64,000 nt of DNA from the NCBI RefSeq assembly GCF_900107155.1, contig NZ_FNOX01000017.1, positions 1-64,000 of the forward strand. The letters run 5' to 3'. Below, piece after piece: positions 1 to 7,948 of this stretch. A model generated the notes under the pieces. The model ran no database searches, was not told where the DNA came from, and worked only from the letters and a program-made list of their open reading frames with translations. The position numbers and the translations under genes were made by a program. The stretch is from Pseudomonas salomonii (GTDB lineage: Bacteria; Pseudomonadota; Gammaproteobacteria; Pseudomonadales; Pseudomonadaceae). Every line of letters starts with the position of its first letter. Positions within the stretch are counted from its first letter, which is position 1.

Positions 1-273
1 CAAGCGCTGAAGCAAGCCGCCTCTATTGCACGTAACGACAAAAGTTTTATCGGTGCCAGCCACCGAGCGCGCCTGACCCGGATGGACACCTGTTGCGCGA
101 TTAAGGCGACAGCGCATCAACTGGCACGACTGATCTACGCGATGCTGACCAAAGGTCAGCCTTATGTTGAGAAAGGAATAGAGGAATTTGAAGAGCGTAG
201 CCGGGACCGGCAACTGCGCGCCTTGGAGCGCAAGGCGCGAAAGTTGGGGTTGCAGCTGGTTAAAGCGGCTTGA
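1..273 (+). CDS. IS110-type transposase, C-terminal part (starts before the window)
   Basis: The reading frame is open from the first base and ends at a TGA after about 90 residues. The visible protein is the helical, basic C-terminal tail seen in IS110-type transposases: a segment reading ATAHQLARLIYAMLTKG, then an acidic YVEKGIEEFEER stretch, then a Lys/Arg-rich end. IS110 enzymes cut DNA with a DEDD domain near the N-terminus plus a C-terminal serine; neither can be judged because the upstream part lies outside the window. Whether the element is intact is unknown. No terminal inverted repeat is seen after the stop; the next feature is a REPIN. Confidence 0.65.
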   Translation, partial: QALKQAASIARNDKSFIGASHRARLTRMDTCCAIKATAHQLARLIYAMLTKGQPYVEKGIEEFEERSRDRQLRALERKARKLGLQLVKAA

Positions 274-314
274 TTTTTAAGAGCAAAAACAATGAGTTAT
301 TTTTTGTTTGATAA

Positions 315-399
315 GAGCGGGCTTGCTCGCGAATGCGGTGTTTCAGTCAAATTATGCATCGACTGACACACCGCATTCGCGAGCAAGCCCGCTCCCACA
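315..399. repeat. REPIN (inverted pair of REP sequences)
   Basis: Two REP palindromes face each other: GAGCGGGCTTGCTCGCGA at the left and its complement ending in GCTCCCACA at the right, with a spacer of about 35 bases. The whole can fold into one long hairpin. It lies between the transposase fragment and the 3' end of the lipoprotein gene. Confidence 0.9.
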
Positions 400-428
400 A
401 TAGATTCAGGTCGCTTATTAGACTGGGG

Positions 429-713
429 TTAAAGCCCGCCCGTTGCGTTGAACCCCACCCCCAACACCGTCAATAACGACAGCGGCAACAGCAAGGTATC
501 GAGCAGCGCACTGGCCGGCAGGTCGATATGCGGATAGCTCGGCGCCTCAGCGCCAAAGCGGTCCTTGGCGCAACAGCCGCCATTGATCGCATACAAATCC
601 AGCCGCGTGCCGGCATACACCACCGGCGCCCCAGGTTGGGCGGCATCCAGGGTGCGCGCCGTGGCGCAGCCCGTCAGTTGCAGCGCCAACACCATCAACA
701 GTGCCTTATTCAT
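429..713 (-). CDS. Small YceK/YidQ-type lipoprotein
   Basis: A 94-residue protein with a signal peptide ending in the lipobox LTGC at residues 13-16, so it should be lipid-modified at Cys16. After it come a Tyr/Gly region, a double Cys (GGCC), a conserved-looking PHIDLPASALLDTLLLPLS segment and a hydrophobic end. This layout matches the YceK/YidQ (DUF1375) lipoproteins, whose function is unknown. The start codon overlaps the end of ubiX by 8 bases, so it is likely the last gene of an mpl-ubiX-lipoprotein transcript. The family call is from memory; the lipobox is seen directly. Confidence 0.75.
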   Translation of the reverse strand: MNKALLMVLALQLTGCATARTLDAAQPGAPVVYAGTRLDLYAINGGCCAKDRFGAEAPSYPHIDLPASALLDTLLLPLSLLTVLGVGFNATGGL

Positions 714-1335
714 CGCTGCTCAAATGGTGCTCGCCCCAACGTGGCAGCATGTCCTGGGGAATGTTCAGCAGGTTGAGAATGCGCGCCACCACAAAGTCCA
801 CCAGGTCATCGATGGTTTGGGGCTGGTGATAAAACCCTGGCGAAGCCGGCAAGATGGTCACGCCCATGTTCGACAACTTGAGCATGTGCTCCAGGTGAAT
901 GCTCGAATACGGCGCCTCGCGGGGCACCAGGATCAACTGGCGGCGCTCCTTCAAGGTCACGTCCGCCGCCCGCTCGATCAGGTTGTTGCAGGCGCCCGTG
1001 GCAATCGCCGACAAGGTGCCGGTGGAGCATGGCACCACCACCATCGCCGCCGGCGCGCCGGAGCCGGACGCCACCGGCGACATCCAGTCTTCTTTACCGT
1101 ACACCTTGATCTGCCCCGCCGCCGCGCCGGTGTACTCGGTGAGGAAGGCTTGCATCATCTGCACCTTGGCCGGCAGTTGCACATCCGTCTCGGTGGCCAG
1201 CACCAGTTGCGCGGCCTTGGAAATCAGGAAGTGCACCTCGCGATCTTCGCGCACCAGGCAGTCCAGCAGGCGCAGGCCGTAAGGCGCACCGGATGCGCCG
1301 GTCATCGCCAGGGTAATGCGTTCCGGGCCACTCAT
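706..1335 (-). CDS. ubiX: Flavin prenyltransferase UbiX
   Basis: UbiX joins a dimethylallyl group to FMN, making the prenylated flavin cofactor needed by the decarboxylase UbiD in ubiquinone synthesis. The 209 residues show the family's N-terminal nucleotide-binding start TLAMTGASGAPYGLRLLDCL, the central PCSTGTLSAIATGACNNLIERAADV segment, and LVPREAPYSSIHLEHMLKLSNMG near residue 145. Length is normal for the family. Its start overlaps the end of mpl by 4 bases (ATGA), and the lipoprotein gene overlaps its own end, so the three are probably co-transcribed. The same mpl-ubiX order is remembered from P. aeruginosa. Confidence 0.95.
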   Translation of the reverse strand: MSGPERITLAMTGASGAPYGLRLLDCLVREDREVHFLISKAAQLVLATETDVQLPAKVQMMQAFLTEYTGAAAGQIKVYGKEDWMSPVASGSGAPAAMVVVPCSTGTLSAIATGACNNLIERAADVTLKERRQLILVPREAPYSSIHLEHMLKLSNMGVTILPASPGFYHQPQTIDDLVDFVVARILNLLNIPQDMLPRWGEHHLSSDE

Positions 1336-2681
1336 TGGAGCGCCTCGGCCAGCTTGCCGTGCAGGCCGCCGAAGCCGCCGTTGCTCATGACCACCACATG
1401 GGTGCCGGGCTTGGCCTGGTGTTTGACGCGCTCGATGATCGACTCAATGGAGTCACACACGATGGAGGGCACCGTGCACAGCGCCGCAATCGCCGGCAGG
1501 TCCCAGCCGAGATTGGCCGGGGCGTACCAGACCACTTGGTCGGCGTCGTTGACGCTTTGCGGCAAACCATCGCGGTGCGCGCCGAGCTTCATGGAATTGG
1601 AGCGCGGCTCGATAATGGCAATGATATTGGCATCACCGACGCGCTTGCGCAGGCCATCCAGCGTGGTCGCAATGGCTGTTGGATGGTGGGCAAAGTCGTC
1701 GTAGATGGTAATCCCGTTCACATCAGCGACTTTTTCCATGCGGCGTTTCACGCTCTTGAACGCGCTCAAGGCGGCGATGCCCATGGACGGCACCACGCCC
1801 ACATGCCGTGCGGCCGCCAGGGTGACCAAGGCATTGGCGACGTTATGTTGACCGGTCATGCCCCATTCGACGACGCCTTGGGCCTCGCCTTCGAACAGCA
1901 CTTCAAAGCGCGAGCCGTCTTCGCTGAGCAACTTGACCTGCCACTGCCCGCCCGCGCCGGTGGTTTGCACCGGCGTCCAGCAGCCCATGTCGATCACGCG
2001 CTGCAAGGCCGCTTCGGTGGTCGGGTGGATCACCAGGCCTTCGCTGGGGATGGTGCGCACCAAATGGTGGAACTGGCGCTCGATGGCGGCCAGATCGGGA
2101 AAAATGTCCGCGTGATCGAACTCCAGGTTGTTGAGGATCGCGGTGCGCGGGCGGTAGTGGACGAATTTGGAGCGTTTGTCGAAGAAGGCGCTGTCGTACT
2201 CATCGGCCTCAATCACAAAAAACGGCGTGTCGCCCAGGCGCGCCGACACCGAGAAGTTCTGCGGCACGCCGCCGATCAGGAAACCCGGGGCCATGCCCGC
2301 GTGCTCCAGCACCCAGGCCAGCATGCTGCTGGTGGTGGTCTTGCCGTGGGTTCCCGCGACCGCCAGTACCCAACGGCCTTGCAGCACATGGTCGGCCAGC
2401 CACTGCGGGCCGGACACATACGGCAAGCCTTTGTTGAGTACATATTCGACCGCCGGGTTGCCACGGGACATGGCGTTGCCGATCACCACCAGGTCCGGCA
2501 CCGGGTCAAATTGCGCGGGGTCGTAACCTTGGGTCAGTTCAATACCCTGGGCCTGCAACTGGGTGCTCATGGGCGGGTAGACGTTGGCGTCGGAGCCGGT
2601 GACGTGATGGCCCAGCTCTTTGGCCAGAACCGCCATCGAACCCATGAATGTGCCGCAGATACCTAGAATATGAATGTGCAT
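1332..2681 (-). CDS. mpl: UDP-N-acetylmuramate:L-Ala-gamma-D-Glu-meso-DAP ligase Mpl
   Basis: Mpl is the cytoplasmic murein-recycling ligase that attaches salvaged L-Ala-D-Glu-meso-DAP tripeptide to UDP-MurNAc using ATP. The protein has the Mur-ligase layout: an N-terminal UDP-binding domain starting MHIHILGICGTFMGSMA, the ATP loop AGTHGKTTTSSML near residue 108, NLEFDHADIF in the central domain, and a C-terminal domain containing DDFAHHPTAI. The start at 2681 is chosen over an in-frame ATG 18 bases upstream because a GAGG ribosome-binding site sits about 8 bases before it and family members begin at this point. First gene of the mpl-ubiX-lipoprotein group. Confidence 0.95.
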   Translation of the reverse strand: MHIHILGICGTFMGSMAVLAKELGHHVTGSDANVYPPMSTQLQAQGIELTQGYDPAQFDPVPDLVVIGNAMSRGNPAVEYVLNKGLPYVSGPQWLADHVLQGRWVLAVAGTHGKTTTSSMLAWVLEHAGMAPGFLIGGVPQNFSVSARLGDTPFFVIEADEYDSAFFDKRSKFVHYRPRTAILNNLEFDHADIFPDLAAIERQFHHLVRTIPSEGLVIHPTTEAALQRVIDMGCWTPVQTTGAGGQWQVKLLSEDGSRFEVLFEGEAQGVVEWGMTGQHNVANALVTLAAARHVGVVPSMGIAALSAFKSVKRRMEKVADVNGITIYDDFAHHPTAIATTLDGLRKRVGDANIIAIIEPRSNSMKLGAHRDGLPQSVNDADQVVWYAPANLGWDLPAIAALCTVPSIVCDSIESIIERVKHQAKPGTHVVVMSNGGFGGLHGKLAEALQ

Positions 2682-2699
2682 AGTTGACCTCGTAAACAT

Positions 2700-3109
2700 C
2701 GAGGCAGGTTAGCGCAGGGAGTAGGAAATCGCACCTTTTAAACGGTTGCAGCGCGAGCGAACTGCGCCAGGCACTTCGCTCGAGGGCGCCTTGTTCACGC
2801 GGCGAAACACTTTAAGTAGTTGCCTTGATTGAGTGGGCAACTGCTGTTGGGTGGTTGCGTCGGAACAACTCACTGCGAGGTGTACGACACTGGCGCTAAC
2901 TAGACCGCTGGAGTGTCAACTCGGGTGATCACCACTTGTCGCTCGGTCGCGTTCACGTCGGGCGATGGCTGTGAATAGCTGGCGTCGGCAGCGTAACGAG
3001 TGGGCTTGACGGCAGTAGGCTTGCTGCCAAACCAGGGCCGAGGGTGACGATCAAGGCGCGCGCCTTATTGATCATCACCCTCATGCCGTACGGATCGCCG
3101 CACCAGCAC
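2700..3109. other. Intergenic region, island left edge; contains repeat copy A
   Basis: No gene is supported in these ~410 bases. Positions 2804-2901 hold the first copy of a ~98 bp direct repeat whose second copy is at 6623-6721. The remaining sequence shows short A+T-rich stretches but no convincing terminator for the toxin gene that ends at 3110. Confidence 0.6.
2804..2901 (+). repeat. Direct repeat copy A (degenerate) flanking the first toxin gene
   Basis: The segment from GAAACAC to CGCTAACT matches 6623-6721 base for base over much of its length, including the shared run CGTCGGAACAAC. Translated in the frame that is open in copy B, copy A contains stop codons, so it is a decayed copy if the element was ever coding. 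Same orientation as copy B. Confidence 0.7.
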
Positions 3110-6100
3110 CTACCGGGTGGCCTGCAGCGCAGAAGACTGCTGAGGTGGTGTCGGACCCGATCCGTTCTCCTTGAATTCTCCTGCCGTCTCAACATGTCCA
3201 TCACTGTCCTTTATAGCAGTAGAAGTGTCGTAACGAAGATCACGCAACTCTTTCACCGTAATTGGCGTGAAGTCGTTCAATGCAGGGCCATAGGGTTTCA
3301 GTGTTTGGGGGTCAATGGCATACCACTTGCTGCCTTGTTTAACCGCAACAACGGGAACGTCACTACCCGTTTTATCCAGCGGCCGGTACGTGCCATCGGC
3401 GATGGTCTGCTTGTAACTACCGTGCGGGACATTCCAACCACGCCCAGGCAGATAAAACTTATCCCTAAACGAGGCCAAGTCAACAGAAGGCGCCGCCTTC
3501 AAAGCGCTATTGCCCAACTTAAAGAAACCACTCCCGACGTCATAGAACCCCTTAAACGGAATACCTTCCTTAAGTCCTGCCTTGGCAGCGCCTTTTAAAA
3601 ATGTCAGGACTGAACTTACCCCTTTGGCACCAACGTTAACCGCCTTAAAACCGCCTTTGGCAGCAGGATTAAACAAGCCGATAAAGTCATAGACCCCATT
3701 GACAACTGCATCATGCTTATTGCCTTCTATTATATTTTTCACAAGATCGTGAAAAGGCAGGAGGCTCAACAAAAAGTTTTTGACAAAGTGCAATCGAGCG
3801 CTTTTTTTTTCGGAGTCGGATAGGCCATTCGCCGCGGACTTCAGATTATCGACAGCCGTTTTATAATCATCACTTAACTGTTTGGCAAACGTACTCATCC
3901 TTTCCGAGGGGGTATTCTCCTGCGTCAACGTATGTGGCTCTGGTCGTTCCGGAGCCCCTATATAACTCCAGATCGGCTTTAGGGCGTACGCCTTCCCTTT
4001 AACAATCAAACCAGTATTACCAAGGCCTTCGTTCTTTATACGCCACCCTTCAGGAACGCCAGGCAGAGGGTCACCGTTTTTGATGATTCTCCCTAACTGT
4101 GGCAAGTAAATATAATCGACCCTTTCACCTTTATATTGCGTCTTGATGAAAAACGCACCCACTCCGAACATCTGAAATAAAGGATCACTCTCACTGTCTT
4201 GAGGAAATTTTGAGAATGGTGCCTGGCTCAAATGCTGCATTTGCGTCCTGCCGAACTCAAGTCGTTGCCGATCTTCACTCGGCAACAGCGATACTTGATG
4301 CAGGAACATCTCACCCGCCGCCTTGCTGAAGCTGTCGGCGTACGCGTCAAAACCCTCAACGAATTTTTTCTTTATGTCCGGCAACTGGTTGACACTCGCA
4401 AGAATAACCGCCCTGGAAAATTCTTTATTATTAGAAGTCCAACCATACCAGGGGTGAAGTGTTCCAGACATATAAAGGTCCACCAGGGAGGTTTTTGACG
4501 TATGCAGCCCACTGCGACGCGAGAATATTTTTTTCTCAAACAAGTGGGCGTGTTCTTCACCGAATACCTTGGTTAACGCCTCCAGCGCCAAATCCAGACG
4601 AGTCGGCAGCGGAGCCAGAACACCTTCCAGAGTAGCTGCCAGGCGCTTGGTCTGTTGTTCCATGGCCGCCGTTACGCTCGCAATGGCTTGCTCGGAGTAG
4701 CCCTCACTGTTTTCCTTGATAATGTTTTTAGCGACACCCCAATCGATCACCGCCTGCAAAACAGCAGCTTTCGTCTGATACTCTTGCTCCCGTGTAACAG
4801 GCTCCAGACTCCCTTGTTCCCGGATCTGATCATAGCGCTTGCCCGCCGACGACCCCGCGGTGTTTTGCTCACGACGAAAGACTTCAGCGCTGAACATCAC
4901 CCATTGCGGGGAGCCAAAAACCACTGATTCGGGTACATCTTTGACCAAAAACTCCGGAGCCGACATAGCCAGCAATTGGTAAGCGGCCACCTTCGCCATC
5001 TCGGGGCCGACGATACCTTCCATATGGGTTTCAAAGCGCTTGACGATCTCGGCTGGCGTACGCCCCACGTTGTCTGATTGGCGCAAGTTATACCCGGCTA
5101 AATTATTACGCTCCACCCCCGCTGACGATGGGTTGACTTCCAGCCCCAACGCCGTGAGCAGTGCTTCCTGGGCACCGGTTGCGGTGGGTAATGCGCCAAT
5201 AGCCTCCTGCAGTTGCTTACCCAATGCACGGGCTTGGGGGGTGTTTATCAAGACTTTCAGAAACGCTTCGGGATCGGTATCGGCCAGCGCCCTGACAGAC
5301 GCTGGAACCGCACGTTTGAGATACTCGAAAAGGCTTGGAGCCTTCCCCTCTGCGCCCAGCGGAACCTGCGTTTGAAGAGCCTTCCAGGCACTGACGGTTT
5401 CGCTTATCTTTTTCCGGGCGTCCTCGCCCAGTGGTACATCCTTAGTCAGCAACCCACCAAAGTCACCCTCAGGTGGCGCACTTAAGGGCGCTGCGAACAA
5501 CACATTCTCCAGATTGACGAGCGCTTCCTGTGTCGTCGGCACTCGCAAACCGTAAGCGGCCATCAATTGCTTGAGATTCATCGTGACAGGCTGCGGTTGG
5601 TCTTCGCGCCAAAAGACGGAGTGCGGTGCGATCTCTACGACGATGGATTCCAGATCCGGTTTCGCGCCGGGCGTCTCGATATGTTTTTTCAACGCAGCGA
5701 GCAGGTTATGGTACGTGTCGGCTTCACCCGTTTTACTTAAAATATCAACAGGCACCTGATGGTCGGACGACATATTCGCACCGGGGCCATTAATAAATTG
5801 ACGAACAAGGTTCGAATCGACCGTGCGTGAGCGTCCTGATCCGGCAAGTTCATAGACGTCTTCCCGGCGCAATATGCCAGAAGGCGCCAATTTTTTAGCA
5901 ATGGCTATCAAGTTGTTAAACAACGCTTGGCCGCCTGGAACATCCTGGATCTCAGGCGAATCTCTATTTATTTTTTTTCTTCCGAAGTCAAACCAGATCT
6001 CACCTTTGGTGTGATCAAGGTGAGTAAATGCACCATGACCACCAAACATGCTCTCCAATTGCCTGAACGCAGAGGAATGGGCCGCAAACCTCAGTGCTTC

Positions 6101-6337
6101 AACCCAACGACCCAGGGTCGACTCGGGTGGAACCGGCACACGCGATCCGCCTGAAGACTTCTGCTTCCAATAATCTTGCTCCACACGCGCATCGGCCGCT
6201 GTTCGGGCAGCCTCAAGGTCATCCGACGACGTGTTCTCACTCATCACGGACGGTGCATTACCCGCATGACGGTTCAGTTGAGGAAAACCACTTTTTTGTA
6301 AGCCAAAGGGCGCAGCACTTATAGTATGCACAGTCAT
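3110..6337 (-). CDS. Large DUF6543-like 'dermonecrotic toxin' family protein, paralogue A
   Basis: A 1075-residue protein without a Sec signal peptide. It aligns by eye along its whole length with the protein at 7949-11149. Shared landmarks are ESTLGRWVEAL near residue 75, an NLAGYNLRQSDN block followed by AAEIVKRF-type sequence near 420, and a hydrophobic FLLSLLPFHDLVKNII segment near 855 followed by GVYDFIGLFNPAAKGG. A terminal module holds WYAIDPQTLKPYGPAL. Such proteins are common in plant- and insect-associated Pseudomonas and are annotated as dermonecrotic-toxin-domain (DUF6543) proteins; some carry extra C-terminal effector domains, which this one lacks. An AGAGAG purine run precedes the ATG. 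Toxin activity and secretion route are inference. Composition is richer in A+T than the neighbours, suggesting acquisition. Confidence 0.6.
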   Translation of the reverse strand: MTVHTISAAPFGLQKSGFPQLNRHAGNAPSVMSENTSSDDLEAARTAADARVEQDYWKQKSSGGSRVPVPPESTLGRWVEALRFAAHSSAFRQLESMFGGHGAFTHLDHTKGEIWFDFGRKKINRDSPEIQDVPGGQALFNNLIAIAKKLAPSGILRREDVYELAGSGRSRTVDSNLVRQFINGPGANMSSDHQVPVDILSKTGEADTYHNLLAALKKHIETPGAKPDLESIVVEIAPHSVFWREDQPQPVTMNLKQLMAAYGLRVPTTQEALVNLENVLFAAPLSAPPEGDFGGLLTKDVPLGEDARKKISETVSAWKALQTQVPLGAEGKAPSLFEYLKRAVPASVRALADTDPEAFLKVLINTPQARALGKQLQEAIGALPTATGAQEALLTALGLEVNPSSAGVERNNLAGYNLRQSDNVGRTPAEIVKRFETHMEGIVGPEMAKVAAYQLLAMSAPEFLVKDVPESVVFGSPQWVMFSAEVFRREQNTAGSSAGKRYDQIREQGSLEPVTREQEYQTKAAVLQAVIDWGVAKNIIKENSEGYSEQAIASVTAAMEQQTKRLAATLEGVLAPLPTRLDLALEALTKVFGEEHAHLFEKKIFSRRSGLHTSKTSLVDLYMSGTLHPWYGWTSNNKEFSRAVILASVNQLPDIKKKFVEGFDAYADSFSKAAGEMFLHQVSLLPSEDRQRLEFGRTQMQHLSQAPFSKFPQDSESDPLFQMFGVGAFFIKTQYKGERVDYIYLPQLGRIIKNGDPLPGVPEGWRIKNEGLGNTGLIVKGKAYALKPIWSYIGAPERPEPHTLTQENTPSERMSTFAKQLSDDYKTAVDNLKSAANGLSDSEKKSARLHFVKNFLLSLLPFHDLVKNIIEGNKHDAVVNGVYDFIGLFNPAAKGGFKAVNVGAKGVSSVLTFLKGAAKAGLKEGIPFKGFYDVGSGFFKLGNSALKAAPSVDLASFRDKFYLPGRGWNVPHGSYKQTIADGTYRPLDKTGSDVPVVAVKQGSKWYAIDPQTLKPYGPALNDFTPITVKELRDLRYDTSTAIKDSDGHVETAGEFKENGSGPTPPQQSSALQATR

Positions 6338-6515
6338 ATTTCATCTCTCTTTCAGGCTTTCGATGAACGGCTTGCAAACGCACCTGAATCAACAGCGCAA
6401 ATCGCGAAAACTTTTTATAAGGCCAGCCAAATTTAAGGCTTACCTAATAAGCGCCCACCCTAAAAGGCAATCATTCAAATAGCCCAAACTGCGAGCTATT
6501 TTAATTCCCCGTACC
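6338..6515. promoter_or_regulatory. Upstream region of toxin paralogue A
   Basis: A+T-rich non-coding sequence upstream of the minus-strand toxin gene. It should contain that gene's promoter, but no confident -35/-10 pair, hrp box or palindrome could be picked out by eye. Confidence 0.35.
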
Positions 6516-6719
6516 CTGAGCGCAGACCGTGGTTCGCTGCTGCGTCATGGCACGTTGGTCGATGCGACGATCAGTTATTGCACGAATAATCAAAGTGTTC
6601 ACCCGCGCGATGGTTATTGTATGAAACACGCTAAGCAGTTGCCCCTGTTACGTGAGCAACTGCCTACGCAGTGGATCCGTCGGAACAACCCACTACAACG
6701 TGTACAACGCTGGCATTAA
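6516..6719 (+). pseudogene. IS5-type transposase remnant joined to a short repeat-encoded ORF
   Basis: From 6516 the plus strand reads LSADRGSLLRHGTLVDATI, which matches the segment of IS5-family transposases that carries the second catalytic Asp (GxLVDATI). The match stops after about 19 residues and the frame continues, without a stop, into MKHAKQLPLLREQLP and onward to a TAA at 6717-6719. The second part coincides with repeat copy B. No start codon, DDE completion or inverted repeats are present, so this is debris. Its 3' end overlaps the stop of the 317-residue gene on the other strand by three bases. Confidence 0.6.
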
Positions 6720-6721
6720 CT
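6623..6721 (+). repeat. Direct repeat copy B flanking the first toxin gene
   Basis: Partner of 2804-2901, in the same orientation and about 3.8 kb away, so the two copies bracket the first large toxin gene. In this copy the frame MKHAKQLP...RRNNPLQRVQRWH is open to a stop. The encoded peptide is not recognised. Confidence 0.7.
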
Positions 6722-7669
6722 ATTGCTTGCTGTGATAGCTTTCATCAGCTCGGTGATGTATGCCATTCTGGACTCCATGCCAATAGCCCGGCTCTTGATA
6801 TCATCTTTCTGCGCGCCGAGTGTCGGGGCCTGAACTTCAATATTCAGCGCTTTCGCCTCTTTAGCAAACTCGACTTCAAGGTAGTCAAGCATCTCATCAA
6901 GATAGTCCATCCGTTCTTCATTTGTCTTTGCCAACCATTCCACACTTGGTTTGACACCCTCTTCTGAACGAAGGCTACCCAACGTATTGGCTAATAGGAA
7001 TACACCCCTCTGAGATTCATCAACCAACCGCGACTCCATAACATGTTGCTCTGTAGCCGGAGTTTCCCCTGGATTGATTTTGGGCTTCAGAAATTCAAGA
7101 GCGACGCTGGCGGCGAATTTCCCGGCAACTGTTAAGGGTACTGTGATCGCGGCCGTAATTGTGGCGACTTTGACAATATTTCGCGTTTCAAGCGGAAGTG
7201 CTCGACCCGCCTTCGGAACTTTAGTGTTCACGACCGCCTTGGCGCTTTCTTCCAGTTTACTCTGCGAAAAAGGCTCCACCTCATTTCCGTCTACTCGACC
7301 TGCCGTCGGCTGTTCAAATAGCTTATCCCGGGCGCCAGCATCTTTTTGAGCTTGCCACTTCTTCCTGTTGGCTTCTCTGTGTTGAGCCACTTCCGGAGTA
7401 ACTGGGGCCTCTGTATCAGGGGCATCCCCAGCCTGACGATGACCCGTGGCTTGCCCCGGCCCGTCGAAACCCACTTTTTTATCAACAAAACCCTGATCAA
7501 AATTGTTATTGCTACCGTCTGCCGGCTTGGACCCTCCCGGGCCTTCTACCTTAGGTGCTCCACCTGTCCTTATAACGCTAGGCGTCTCGGTCCTGTAGAA
7601 TCCACCACTGAAAATCTCCCCAAACTTTATGAATACTACCGGCCTTGCTGCTGCATTTGAAAGCATCAT
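6716..7669 (-). CDS. Unrecognised 317-residue protein with one hydrophobic segment (possible secreted partner of the toxins)
   Basis: No family was recognised. The N-terminal ~130 residues are Gly/Pro/Asp/Lys-rich and look disordered. Residues ~175-200 (VKVATITAAITVPLTVAGKF) form one hydrophobic or amphipathic helix flanked by charged residues, and the last ~100 residues are charged and helical. There is no signal peptide. The order of flexible N-terminus, single hydrophobic helix and helical C-terminus recalls type III translocator or effector-type proteins, but that is only a resemblance. It starts with ATGATG; a TAGGTAG purine run lies upstream. It sits between the two large toxin genes on the same strand and shares their A+T-rich composition, so a joint role is plausible. 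Confidence 0.5.
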   Translation of the reverse strand: MMLSNAAARPVVFIKFGEIFSGGFYRTETPSVIRTGGAPKVEGPGGSKPADGSNNNFDQGFVDKKVGFDGPGQATGHRQAGDAPDTEAPVTPEVAQHREANRKKWQAQKDAGARDKLFEQPTAGRVDGNEVEPFSQSKLEESAKAVVNTKVPKAGRALPLETRNIVKVATITAAITVPLTVAGKFAASVALEFLKPKINPGETPATEQHVMESRLVDESQRGVFLLANTLGSLRSEEGVKPSVEWLAKTNEERMDYLDEMLDYLEVEFAKEAKALNIEVQAPTLGAQKDDIKSRAIGMESRMAYITELMKAITASNS

Positions 7670-7948
7670 AATGATCTACCTAATGATTGATTTGCATTAG
7701 AAAGCCATCCATTTCTTCCACTTACTGTGTAACAGATAGGCCGCAAGCAGTTCCAAGCTACAAAATAAATAGTTCAACCCTATGACGAATACGCAACAGT
7801 CATGGAGAATACTTTCCAGGCGCACAGGCACACTTCACCCGCCAGCCTGGCACTCATCAGCCTGCTAAATCGCTCAACGATGTGCATCGCGTATAAATCA
7901 CTCACACTAATGCGGTGAGCACTCGTCAATCCACCCGTCTGAACATCA
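7670..7948. other. Non-coding gap between paralogue B and the 317-residue gene
   Basis: About 280 bases, A+T-rich, no supported gene. It should hold the promoter of the 317-residue gene. A partial match to an hrp box was examined and rejected. Confidence 0.4.

Noticed and set aside
7700..7775. hrp-box-like sequence (minus strand GGAACT, 16 bases, TTACACA) upstream of the 317-residue gene
   Set aside because: Both halves deviate from GGAACC/CCACnnA, nothing similar precedes the two large toxin genes, and chance matches are likely.
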